Source: Chionoecetes opilio (taxonomy: Eukaryota; Arthropoda; Malacostraca; Decapoda; Majidae). From it: a DNA stretch of 64,000 nucleotides. The stretch covers positions 72,501 through 136,500 of the forward strand of contig JACEEZ010023503.1 in NCBI GenBank assembly GCA_016584305.1, in the 5' to 3' direction. Shown here in pieces: positions 55,226 through 64,000 of this stretch. A model generated the notes under the pieces. It was not told the origin of the DNA and searched no databases. It saw only the letters and a program-made list of their open reading frames with translations. Numbering within the stretch: position 1 is the first letter of the stretch; each line of letters begins with the position of its first letter. The position numbers were made by a program, and so were the translations under genes.

Positions 55226-55712
55226 CTCCTCTTTCACCTTTACCTCTTTCTATTCATAAACACTTTCTTTTTCGTGTAAGTTCCCTTCGTCGTGTATATT
55301 TCCCTCCCTCCCTCTATCCTCCTCATTTGTTGTATAGATTCAAGACGATTAATTCCCAGCTACGGTCACACTAGACACTGGTACCCGTGGACTGGGGGGT
55401 TTTGCGTGGGCTGGGAGCAGAGCTACTTCTGGGTGCCCAGAAGCAAGTGTTCGCACTCACACTGTCTGAGCCGCCTCCCAGCCCAGTGCTAGGCAGATCT
55501 CAAATCAAAACAAACGCGACAACGGCGTCTCTTAATATAGGGGCTATAGTATTGAAGCAAGCTAATTTAAGAAAATTATGTATATTCAAGAATAAGGATA
55601 ATACATCGTAGTAATCCTAGATAATTACATTTTTCTGAGATGATCAACGATGAAGGACTATACAATGATCATTAAATCAAAGCTACACACTCGCTTGACC
55701 TTGGAGCTTCAA
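55226..55712. other. Intergenic, nothing recognised
   Basis: No gene or bounded repeat supported. Confidence 0.4.
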
Positions 55713-55715
55713 GTA

Positions 55716-56244
55716 CACACAACCCTCGTTTTCCCGGACCTCCATTTCCCGGATATCGGATTTGCCGGACAAAATTTGAGGTCCGGGGATATGTCAGAGT
55801 CCCGGACAAATGCCTGGTCCAGTCCGTAAATTGACAAAGTTGTCCGGCGGTCTGAGCGTCTCCTGTCACCCCTGGTCAGTGTCCGCGCCTCCCGCCAGGT
55901 GGCAGCATGCTCAGCGGTCGTATTGTTTACATTTGGGCACACGACACTCACGGTTCACCTGCACCACCTCCGTCAGTCCCCTGACCCCCACTGCCCCTGG
56001 TGCAGGAACGTCTCTTGAGACTATTGAACACTTTCTGCTGCCTCCCGCCAGGTTTCAACATGCTCAGCGGACGTAAAAGTCCGCGGCGGGGTAGTTGATA
56101 TTGGCGGTTGCCGGACAGTAATTACTAGAATAGGATAAACGTCTGGGGGTGGGTAATGGCCTCAGACTGTTGTGATTCCCGGACTTTTGCGGTTCCCGGA
56201 CCAGTGCTCCCCCCCTATTTGTCTGGGAAAACGAGGTTTGTGTG
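55716..56244. mobile_element. Pogo-type MITE (CACACAAACCTCGTTTTCCC ends)
   Basis: Left CACACAACCCTCGTTTTCCC and right GGGAAAACGAGGTTTGTGTG are inverted; TA flanks both ends. The subterminal TCCCGGAC/GTCCGG motifs are repeated many times on both sides. 529 bp. Confidence 0.85.
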
Positions 56245-56571
56245 TATAAACAAAGCTGTCCTGCCGTAATGCCGTATGAATAAAAGCCGTTCTTGGTGTT
56301 ATTAAGGATTGCGATGATTCCCTGAGGAACTCTGTGACCCCTGGTGATGTCCTATGATGCTATCACAGGCGTGGCACCAGCAGTAGTGAGGGGCAGGGGA
56401 CAGACGTAGGCGGTGCGGTTTATGAAACTCGTCAATGGGAATTCTTGCCGAAAAACCAACCGAGAATTCTCGCCGACGTGGAAATTTTAACCTAACCAGG
56501 ACATTGGCATCTTACTTAACCTAATTGAGCAAGCTTTTGCTGGTATTTCATCCCTGAATGCAGAAATACAG

Positions 56572-57285
56572 GTAAAACCTGGGTAATAATGGACGAGGAC
56601 TGCTCGGTCATTTTCAGAAACACAGACTAATTTTTCCTGCCCAAAAATAGGTGCTTTTTCTAATGGAGATAGTTTTATTTTCCGGAAACCAATAGTTTTC
56701 ATAAAAAAAAAGAAGTAATCACCGAATTTTATGGTAGCCGTTTCCATTAAAAACACTGAATGTCCAACAGAAAAATCACTAAAACTTGACCAGGAAAAAT
56801 GTGTCATGGTCTCAGATAACAGGGAAGTGATTGAATAGAACATACCAAACCTAACCCCTAACCTTATAGGTTTTAATGAAACCTAACCTAACCTTAACCA
56901 CAAAGTATACCTAACCTAACCTTATAGGTTTTAATAAAACCTAACCTAACCTTAACCTAAGGTTAGGTTAGGTATACTTAGTGGTTAAGGTTAGGTTAAG
57001 GTTAGGTTTGGTATGTGTTATTCAATCACTTCCCTGTTATCTGAGACCCTGACAAATTTTCTCGGTAAAGTTTTAGTGCTTTTTTTTTATGGAAATTCGG
57101 TGTTTTTAATGGAAACGGCGACCATAAAATTCGGTGAAGAATTTTTTTTATTGTATGAAAACTATTGCTTTCCAGAAAATAAAATTATCTCCATTAGAAA
57201 AAGCACTAATTTTGGGCAGGAAAAATTTGTCAGTGTCTCTGAAAATGACCGCGAAGTCTTCGTCCATTATTACCAAAACCTGATT
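56572..57285. mobile_element. 710-bp foldback element (near-complete palindrome)
   Basis: Left arm about 56572-56940 and right arm about 56950-57285 are reverse complements almost to the centre (GGTAATAATGGACGAGGACT, CATTTTCAGAAACACAGAC, GGTGCTTTTTCTAATGGAGA, ACCGAATTTTATGGT, TCAGATAACAGGGAAGTGAT). The central 100 bp consists of AACCTAACCTTA-type units in both orientations. Related to the outer arms at 41678 (TAATGGACGAG, TTTTCAGAGACAC). Confidence 0.9.
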
Positions 57286-57419
57286 AAATGTGTAAATTGG
57301 GTCCTGTAATATCAAGAATTGGAAGACTCGCCGCCGGCGGGGAGAGTTCCGATCAGCGACAGTTCCAGGTACCGGCGGTGCAGCAGGTGTGCCGTGAGTT
57401 GCTGCGTGGGTGTCTCTTA

Positions 57420-57540
57420 ATACCCAAATATACCGAAATACACCTAAACACATACCAAAATATACCAAAATACACCAAAATACACCGAAAAATACCGATA
57501 ATACACCTAAATATTCCGAAATATACCGAAATACAGTCCT
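57420..57540. repeat. Short tandem ATACACCRAA units
   Basis: About eleven or twelve irregular 10-bp units (AATACACCGA, AATACACCAA). Confidence 0.85.
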
Positions 57541-57598
57541 CTGGGTGCCACACGCGTTGTATTATTGTGTTCACTGTTCAGTGTGTGTCGTGTTTCGT

Positions 57599-57735
57599 AT
57601 GCGACTCCCCGTCAGTGTGCGACTCCCCGTCAGTGTGCGACTCCCCGATCAGTGTGCGACTCCCCGTCAGTGTGCGACTCCCCGTCAGTGTGCGACTCCC
57701 CGTCAGTGTGCGACTCCCCGTCAGTGTGCGACCCC
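57599..57735. repeat. 18-bp minisatellite TGCGACTCCCCGTCAGTG
   Basis: Seven to eight almost identical units, one with an extra base (CCCCGATCAG). Very low divergence suggests recent expansion. Confidence 0.95.
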
Positions 57736-58173
57736 GCCTGACATAAACAGGCGATGATAGTTAGCAAGTTACTTAGACTAATTTACAGGATAATATACAC
57801 TAGTAATAAATAATATTAAACAGTTGCTGTGAAGAATTACACAAAAAATAAGTACACGAATAATAATACAGTAAAAGCCTTATAACTGGGCACGATAGGG
57901 GCTCTGGCCTTGCCGAGTTATTCAATGTGCCGAGTTATGCAATGTCCTCCTCTGATATGGTAAAAAAAAAAAAAAAAAAAAATGCACTAACATTATGCAT
58001 TAACAGCATAAAAACTACACTTACCAGTGAACGGTAAGTGAGTGTAAGCGAAGAGATGCAGTTATAACATCAATATGTCGAGATACATTATTTTTTGCCG
58101 ACTTTCTGTTTACATGTTCACACAAGAGGTTGTGAGGGCATGATATGCCGAGTGAAAACCATGAGATGCAGTT

Positions 58174-58757
58174 TAGGGCCTCGGTAGCAGAGTGGTTAGC
58201 GTCACCGGGTGGCGTTCTCGAAGACCCGAGTTCGATACCGAGTGAGACCCATAAATCCACTTGAAATCTTTCTGCACCGTCTAGTGGCCTAAGAACACCC
58301 ACATGCCCTGTCCATTAACTCCACCTTCGACTGTGAGTGCATGGGAGGACACAGGGGGCGGCATGAGCCTCTAATCACAGGCGTCAGTCCAGGGCCGGAT
58401 TAACGGGGGGGCTACCGGGACTCTAGCCCCAGGGCCCCCACCAAAAGGGCCCCCACCATATGTATATTAGCTTTAAGCAGTAATATTAAAAACATTGGCA
58501 ATTTACAAAACAAAAACATATTTGCCTGTCTCTGTTTCATCCTTTATCTCTGAATTCCAGTCTATGCATTAATAGTTCTTTGCCAAACATAGGCCTCAAA
58601 ATACCCACAAAAGTGCTTAATTTTCGTGCGAATATAGGGCCCCCACAAAAGCTGAGCCCCAGGGCCCCCACAGCTCTTGATCCGGCCCTGGGCGTCACTA
58701 TAACAATCCTGCCTGCGCCACCACGGGCGAGGGCAAAAAAAAAAAAAAAAAAAAAAA
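58174..58757 (+). mobile_element. tRNA-derived SINE, split by a hAT MITE
   Basis: Starts GGGCCTCGGTAGCAGAGTGG (A-box) with B-box GAGTTCGATACC, and a body ending in a poly(A) tail of 22 A at about 58736-58757. Between body and tail it is interrupted by the hAT MITE at 58389-58691. Hosted within the pogo element 57869-58828. Confidence 0.8.
58389..58691. mobile_element. hAT-type MITE (CCAGGGCCGG ends)
   Basis: Starts CCAGGGCCGGATTAACGGG and ends GATCCGGCCCTGG. Flanked by GCGTCAGT (58381-58388) and GCGTCACT (58692-58699), an 8-bp duplication with one difference. The interior carries repeated AGGGCCCCCAC motifs. Confidence 0.88.
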
Positions 58758-58852
58758 CCTTTGTCTTTGCCATGCCGAGTTATATCAAATTCCGAGTTAT
58801 ACAGTGCCGAGTTATAAGGCTTTTACTGTAACAATGATAATAGTACACAGAG

Positions 58853-59520
58853 CTAGAATAATGATAATAAATGTTTCTTGAATGTATGTTTAAAAGTGCT
58901 TAAGCTAGGTGAATGTTTGATATGTACAGGGATATCATTCCATAACTTGGGACCTTGGTACATTAGGGAATGCTTGTATAGGGTTAGTCTATGACTAGGT
59001 ATGGACAGGGAGCGTTGGTTGCGGGTTTGGTAATTGTGAAGTAGTTGGTCATTATTGTAGTTAGACGCTGATTGTTTGTACATAAAGGATGCAATATTTA
59101 ATTTTGATAAATCATTTAGATTCAAAATATTTAAGGATTTAAATAATGGAGGAGTGTGCTCGCAGTAGTCACTGTTGGTTATTATTCTGATGACTTTTTT
59201 ATGGAGTACATTTAGATGGTTCAAATGACAGGGATAAGTGGTGGACCAAATGAGATTACAATAATTGAGATGGGGATAAATGTGAGCATAATACATGCAT
59301 TTAAGAACCTCAACTGGGGCGAAGGGTTTGACTTTGAGAAGGAGTGGAATTAATCTAGATAATTTTAAACAGAGGTTGGACAGATGATGTTTAAAAGTTA
59401 AGTTTTTGTCAAAGATTAATCCAAGGAACTTTATCTTGTATACTTGAGTAATGTCGTCATTTATAATTTTAAGATTTGGTAATGGTTGGTATCTGGTAGT
59501 GGTATTTGTAGATAACATGA
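58853..59520 (-). pseudogene. CR1/L2-type LINE, C-terminal portion
   Basis: A continuous minus-strand frame of 221 residues: YKIKFLGLIFDKNLTFKHHL, the post-catalytic YLG-type motif, then YAHIYPHLNYCNLIWSTTYP, LNVLHKKVIRIITNSDY, TPPLFKSLNILNLNDLSKLN and GPKLWNDIPVHIKHSPSLST. These are typical of the last third of non-LTR ORF2 of the CR1/L2/Rex type. The catalytic region is missing (5' truncation). The frame is intact to TAA at 58853, so the copy is probably young. Its truncated end abuts the Harbinger-like fragment at 59521. Confidence 0.85.
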
Positions 59521-60213
59521 AATTACTCCCTTCCCTATAACTCCCTTCACTATATCCTCCTTCACTCCCTGGCCTACCTATATAGCGCTACAATCCCCTG
59601 ACAACAGGCTATTGCAAAGGTTACAAGTGGAATCTGTATAGCAGGGTCCACAAGTGTTGCCACATATCGCAGTCATGGCGGTATTTTTCAAGTCACTAAT
59701 AATTACTACCTATTACACGGCCTGTAGAGGGTGTTGGTGGCGTAGCGTGATGCTGTAGGAAGGATGGTATATAGTAGCTACTAGAGGGCACGTGAGAGGG
59801 TTAGAACTAGAGAACACGAGAAATAACGCAGGAAAATATACCATATAGTTATAGTGGTGTTGGTGGAGCTTACATTCAAGCAGCGGTGCCGCTGTTCCGA
59901 TCTTCAAGCAGCGGAACACAATATTTTCACATCTTGTATGTCTTCCATTACTAATATTGTCTTCCAGAATCACTGATAATAAATATATTTTAAATCAGAC
60001 CTTTGGGAAACAGCATTATTTGATATTGCAAAACTTAGTTACGTATAATGTTCTATAAATTGTGGCGCCACCGCTCACGCAGCCCGCCAAAAGAATTGGA
60101 AGCTCCGAATCTTTGCCTCCAGAGACGCACGTCTTTCAAGGTCACACAAGCAGGAAGTGACGTCACGTTGACAAGACGCACGTAGCAAATACGTGTCGTC
60201 TGAACCCCGCTAT
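59521..60213. mobile_element. Harbinger-like element, copy 2, partial and inverted
   Basis: Reverse complement of 39097-39770 (CTATATAGCGCTACAATCCC, CACTTGTGGACC complement, GGAAGTGACGTCACGTTG). One terminus (GTCTGAACCCC at 60213) is present; the other is missing where the LINE fragment abuts. Confidence 0.85.
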
Positions 60214-60665
60214 AGATGAAACCCACGTAAAATTATGGGAATATTTTTTGAGTGTCATCTAAACTGTGTTGTGAAATGGTGTGTCCTCAATAGGGGGTGA
60301 GGGGGTGCGAGTTGAAGGATGAGGAGGTGTGAAAGTTGAATGAATTAAAATATGAATTGAATAGAATAGTTTAGAAACGAGAGAGAGAGAGAGAGAAAAA
60401 AAAAAATGTTGAAGGTGTTTTTTGCATGGATCCTGAAGGGGTGAGGAAAGTGTGGCCCTTGTCCCTCCCCTAAGATCTCTCCCTTCCCCCTGTCCTTACC
60501 CTACTCTCTTCTCCCCTTGTCTCTTACCAAGTTGTTACCTCTTACCAAAGTCCCATGACACTGGAAGCACAATAGTCACCTCTTTCTCTGTTGTTGTTAA
60601 TATTTTGTCAACTGTGACTGACGTGAGCTCTTGCCTATAGCAGCCCGCCTGTGGAATTATGGCAT

Positions 60666-60669
<4 letters not shown>

Positions 60670-60722
<53 letters not shown>

Positions 60723-60735
60723 CCCCCCCCCCCCC
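60670..60735. repeat. (TC)n then C-run microsatellite
   Basis: TC repeat followed by about 14 C residues. Confidence 0.95.
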
Positions 60736-60799
60736 ACCCATGTGTTTACCCTCAACGAGACGGAGACAAAAAAGGTGACATCATGAAGAGCAATGTTAT

Positions 60800-61033
60800 C
60801 ACAAACAACGACTCAACATTCCTGATCTTTTCCTAACTGCTAACCCTTCTGCTTACTCTGTGAAACTATTCTCTCCGTAGGGTTCCTCCGATCACAATAT
60901 TATTTCTGTAACCTGTCCCATCGCTCCGGTGCCGCCTCGGGACCCACCTAAGCGGAGGTGCTTCTGGCATTTCAACTCAGCTAAGTGGGAAGACCTAAGG
61001 CAGTACTACTCTGATTTTCCATGGAATGATTAT
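60800..61033 (+). pseudogene. LINE endonuclease end (5' part of a split element)
   Basis: Encodes STFLIFS/FLTANPSAYSV, then GSSDHNIISVTCPIA, the SDH motif of the APE-type endonuclease, and CFWHFNSAKWEDLRQYYSDF. Breaks off at WNDY; the continuation is at 62892. Confidence 0.7.
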
Positions 61034-61078
61034 GTAGCGCCGCCCCCTTATAGCTGGATGTTAACTTGAAGGGCTCCA

Positions 61079-62165
61079 CAAACCTGGCGATTACGCTGCC
61101 ACCACCCACAATAACTATTGGTTTGATAACTGGTCTGTATTCTGAGACTGAGAGTGCTGTGAAGTGTGGGGCAGGTGTATCCAGCTTCTTTCCTGTGAAT
61201 ACAGGAGTGAGGCAAGGGTGCGTCCTGCCCATCACTTTTTAACGCTTTTATGGACTGGGTATTGGACAAGGTTGTAGATCAAAGTGATTGTGGGGGCATC
61301 CGTCCGGCAACACCAAGATCAACTGATCTTGTTTTGCCGATGATGCGTAATCTTTGCTGAGTCGCTGGAGGTCCTGGTGATGGCTCTCGAGGCGCTGCAT
61401 GAGGAGGCAAAGCCTTTGGGACTTGAGGTCTCCTGGCTCAAGACCAAGGTTCAGGTGTTTGGAGACTTACTAGATGAAGCAGTACAGTCTGTTCATGCAT
61501 GTGGCGAGGACATTGAGATCTTGGAAAGTTTTACATACCTTGGTAGCGCAGTCCATAATGACGGCGGGTCACGTCAAGAAGTCTTACGGCGGATTGGCAT
61601 AGCCCATGGTGTTATGGACTCGCTCAGCGGGAGTATTTGGCGTTGTCAGTACCTGTGCAGCAGGACAAAGATCCGGATCTTCAAGTCGCTTGTGATCCCT
61701 GTCTTACTCTATGGTTGTGAGACATAAACACTAAATAGTGACTTGAAGAGACGAATCAATGCCTTTGGTAATAAGTGTCTTCGCAGAATCATGGGGTATC
61801 GCTGGGATGATTACGTGTCAAATCAGCGATTGCACCGTGAGACTGAATCGAGGCCTATTACCTGCATAGTCCGTCAGCGCCAACTTCGGCTATATGGGCA
61901 TGTGGCACGCTACCCTGAAACCGATCCTTCCCATCGGGTTGTATCTGTAAGAGACAATCCGGCGTGGAGGAGGCCAAGGGGGCGCCCACAAGGCTCGTGG
62001 CTGGGGCAAGTTGATGTTTCCTGTCGAGAGATGCTTGGTATGGGAAAGGAGCCTGCATGGGAACTCGCGCGTGGTGTCCCCCGGGAGTGGCGTCGTAGGG
62101 TGGGCGAGGCGACGCGCCCCCCGGCGTATGCCCCCAATGATTGATTGACCCACAATAAGTGGGAA
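61079..62165 (+). pseudogene. RTE-type LINE reverse transcriptase, C-terminal half
   Basis: Reads LITGLYSETESAVKCGAGVS (with a frameshift), FFPVNTGVRQGCVLP (reverse transcriptase motif B), MDWVLDKVVDQSDCGGIRP and a broken catalytic box (a base lost in TTTTGCCGATGATG destroys FADD). Then ALEALHEEAKPLGLEVSWLK, FTYLGSAVHNDGGSRQEVLR, IFKSLVIPVLLYGCET, stop. After the stop come RRINAFGNKCLRRIMGYRWD, RQRQLRLYGHVARYPETDP and RPRGRPQGSWLGQVD to TGA at 62142-62144. The order matches crustacean RTE-like ORFs from memory. At least two frame breaks and one internal stop: dead. A second scrap is at 20105-20262. Confidence 0.85.
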
Positions 62166-62891
62166 TTTTTTTTTTAATGATTTAGAGAATATGAAGGATA
62201 ACTGGGACTTAATAAATGACTCGTTAACAGGGTTTCTTTATAATTATCACTGTGTTGATACCAGTATTCACATCCCCACTCTAAGGTTTCACCAAAATCA
62301 CTAAACTAATAAATACCGAAATGACTAAATTCTCACTCGGGCTTAACAAAATTTCCAAAAAGTTCCTAACCACCGTCATAGGTTAATTTTACCTATCTAC
62401 ACAAAAACACTCACGATGAATCAGGCCTTAGCTCTATATACTGGTGTATCAGCAGGTCATCCACTCAGCACAGCTCAGCAAACACACAACCCACCACCAT
62501 CAGCAAAACGTGGGTCCCTCAGGGGTTAAACCACCCATCAGCTCAGCTCAGCCACTCAGCCAGCCTACCCTTCCTGTTCCCAGCTCCAGACCCTTCGAAA
62601 AGGGTTGTAAGACAGACTCTCCGAGCCGTGTGTTCCGACGAGGGCTGGCAAGAGAGAGAGAGCGTCGCGTGTATTTTTTTCTACTCCCCTTCTTGCCGTG
62701 ATGTCACTAGCGACGCGGGTTTTAAAATATTGCGGAAAACCTATATCTAACTGATTAGGGACTGAGGAGTGAAGAAAAATTGTGAGCATTAATTACTAGT
62801 ATATATGTATTCTTTACTCCCACCACTCAATGTAAACTTTTTGCAATCGTGAGTCACAGGATTAACCCATTGTCTCGCATTAAAAATTTAC
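62166..62891. other. Rest of the sequence interrupting the LINE; nothing recognised
   Basis: Non-coding stretch between the RTE end and the resumption of the host LINE, with a CAGCTCAGC-rich patch at 62450-62560. Confidence 0.4.
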
Positions 62892-63790
62892 TGCTTCCAT
62901 GTCAGAGACCCATCTCTTTGTGCAGAGCGCAATAACTGAGGTCATAGTCTCTGGCATGGAGGCGTACCCTTTCCACACACTTTCCCCTAATCCTAAAGCC
63001 CGTCAACCTTGGTTTAACTCGCTTGTTTTCAGCTGTCGAGATAGAGAGGTGGCTCACAAACGGTACCGTAAGCATCCATCTCCTGAAACTCTGCCCTTTA
63101 TATTTCTGCCCGTAATCATGCCAAAAACTTTACTTCAACTTACCAAAAACTCCTTCATTCATAGAAAATGTCAATCTTTCTAAATCTAATTCTCTCGGTG
63201 ACTCTGGCATCTAGCTAATAAATCTCTAACAATTTTTCTTCTTCATCTTTCCCTCCTATGCTTCACCCAGATGGCTCCACAGCTGTCTCATCTATTCTAA
63301 AGCTGAACTCTTCGCTCAAACCTTTGCTAAAAAATTCCACTTGGTTGATGAAGGGCTTGTTCCTCCTCCTTCCACCCTCTGACTTATTATGCCTGTCATT
63401 AAGACCCTTCGGAATGATGTTTTCTTTGCCCTTTTGGCCTAGATCCTGGAAGGCTTACGGTCCTGACGGAGTCCCTCCTATTGTTCTCAAAAACTGTGCT
63501 TCTTGCTTGCACCTTGCCTGGTCAAACTTTTCCGTTTTTGTCTATCTACTTCCACCTTTCCTTCTTGCTGGAAGTTTGCTCACATCCAACCTTTTCCTAA
63601 GAAGGGTGCCCGTTCTAATCCTTCAAAATACCGTCCTATAGCTTTGACTTCCTGCCTTTCTAAAGTTTTGAATCTATACTTAATAGAAAGATTCTTAAGC
63701 ATCTATCTGCTCACAATCTTCTATCTGATCGTCAGTACGGTTTCCGTAAAGAGCGATCTACTGGCGATCTTGATCTTGATCTTGATTTGG
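62892..63790 (+). pseudogene. LINE ORF2 (linker and start of reverse transcriptase), 3' part of the split element
   Basis: Continues the frame broken at 61033: ITEVIVSGMEAYPFHTLSPN, PKARQPWFNSLVFSCRDREV, AHKRYRKHPSPETLPF. Then, with frame changes, KAYGPDGVPPIVLKNCAS, CLVKLFRFCLSTSTFPSCWK, NPSKYRPIALTSCLSKVLN and NLLSDRQYGFRKERSTGDLL. These are the first reverse transcriptase motifs of a Jockey-like LINE; YRPIALTS is diagnostic. It breaks off at about 63790 before the catalytic YxDD region, next to a GATCTT triplication. Confidence 0.8.
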
Positions 63791-64000
63791 GAGTCACCCA
63801 GCGGATGCTGTCGGTGAAGCCTTTGGTCCGGCGTTCTCCCACACACGTAATCTGTTGGGAGAGAAGGAAAAAGGGGGGGGGAAACACAGCCAGGTGTTTC
63901 ACCCCGACTCCCCCCCCTCCCAGCACCACACCCACACGGGGTCCCCCATCACTGAGGGGCCCCTTCTCTCATGCTCTCTCATACGTGCTCCCCAAAGAAT
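63791..64000. other. Window end, nothing recognised
   Basis: C/A-rich sequence with a G-run (63868-63880) and a CACCCACAC patch. No gene seen. Confidence 0.4.

Larger units (their letters stand above)
57869..58828. mobile_element. Pogo/Tigger nonautonomous element (CAGTAAAAGCC ends)
   Basis: Left CAGTAAAAGCCTTATAACT and right AGTTATAAGGCTTTTACTG are perfect inverted repeats with TA on each side. Subterminal CCGAGTTAT motifs repeat. It contains a SINE that in turn contains a hAT MITE. Confidence 0.93.

Noticed and set aside
57410..57757. Frame with repeated VSVRLPVSVRLP
   Set aside because: Reading of an 18-bp minisatellite.

Overview
The window looks like nuclear DNA from a decapod crustacean, or at least from an arthropod with a repeat-rich genome. 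The evidence is spliced genes with canonical GT-AG introns, very abundant microsatellites (TC, CA, TA, GGA), short TTAGG-type (arthropod telomere unit) tracts, tRNA-derived SINEs, several LINE clades, and a dense, nested population of DNA transposons. The species call is inference; no rRNA or mitochondrial marker is present.

There are two kinds of host gene. (1) A complete TBL2 orthologue (WD40 protein anchored in the ER membrane) runs on the + strand from 2355 to 24833. It has eight coding exons that join without frame error into a 456-residue protein. Its promoter has a compact CCAAT / CACGTG / CRE cluster (2318-2345). Intron 2 contains a second gene on the same strand, a REXO1-like DEDDh 3'-5' RNA exonuclease (12267-13550, possibly starting upstream). 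(2) Two tandemly duplicated C2H2 zinc-finger genes lie at 43779-44385 (six fingers, with a frame break after the conserved start) and 47942-48715 (eight fingers, intact).

Most of the rest is mobile DNA. TBL2 introns carry minisatellites, MITEs, LINE scraps and SINEs. From 26 kb onwards the order is: LINE 3' ends; a GC-rich, decayed 2.8-kb transposon of unusual type with long terminal inverted repeats (about 30197-32963); a dead pogo/Tigger element (35072-37011); a TA-flanked MITE; Harbinger-like ends; a solo LTR; and the zinc-finger duplication, whose first copy has been hit by two hAT-type elements (41517-43539 and 44393-46399). Both of these have perfect 8-bp target duplications, and the second gene copy preserves the empty sites. 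After 49 kb come long TA repeats, a mariner scrap, a piggyBac-type MITE nested in a hAT-type element, a Harbinger-type MITE, an RNase H-bearing LINE, a 710-bp foldback palindrome, a pogo MITE containing a SINE that is itself split by a hAT MITE, and two further LINEs, one split by a stretch containing an RTE-type LINE.

The most unusual object is the 30.2-33.0 kb element. Its broken open frames match a multicopy arthropod protein family that I recall only as uncharacterised, it contains possible RNase H-fold motifs, and it is bounded by inverted repeats of about 130 bp. The nested foldback palindromes with TTAGG-like cores are the second structural oddity. All homology statements come from reading the sequence and from memory; no search was run.
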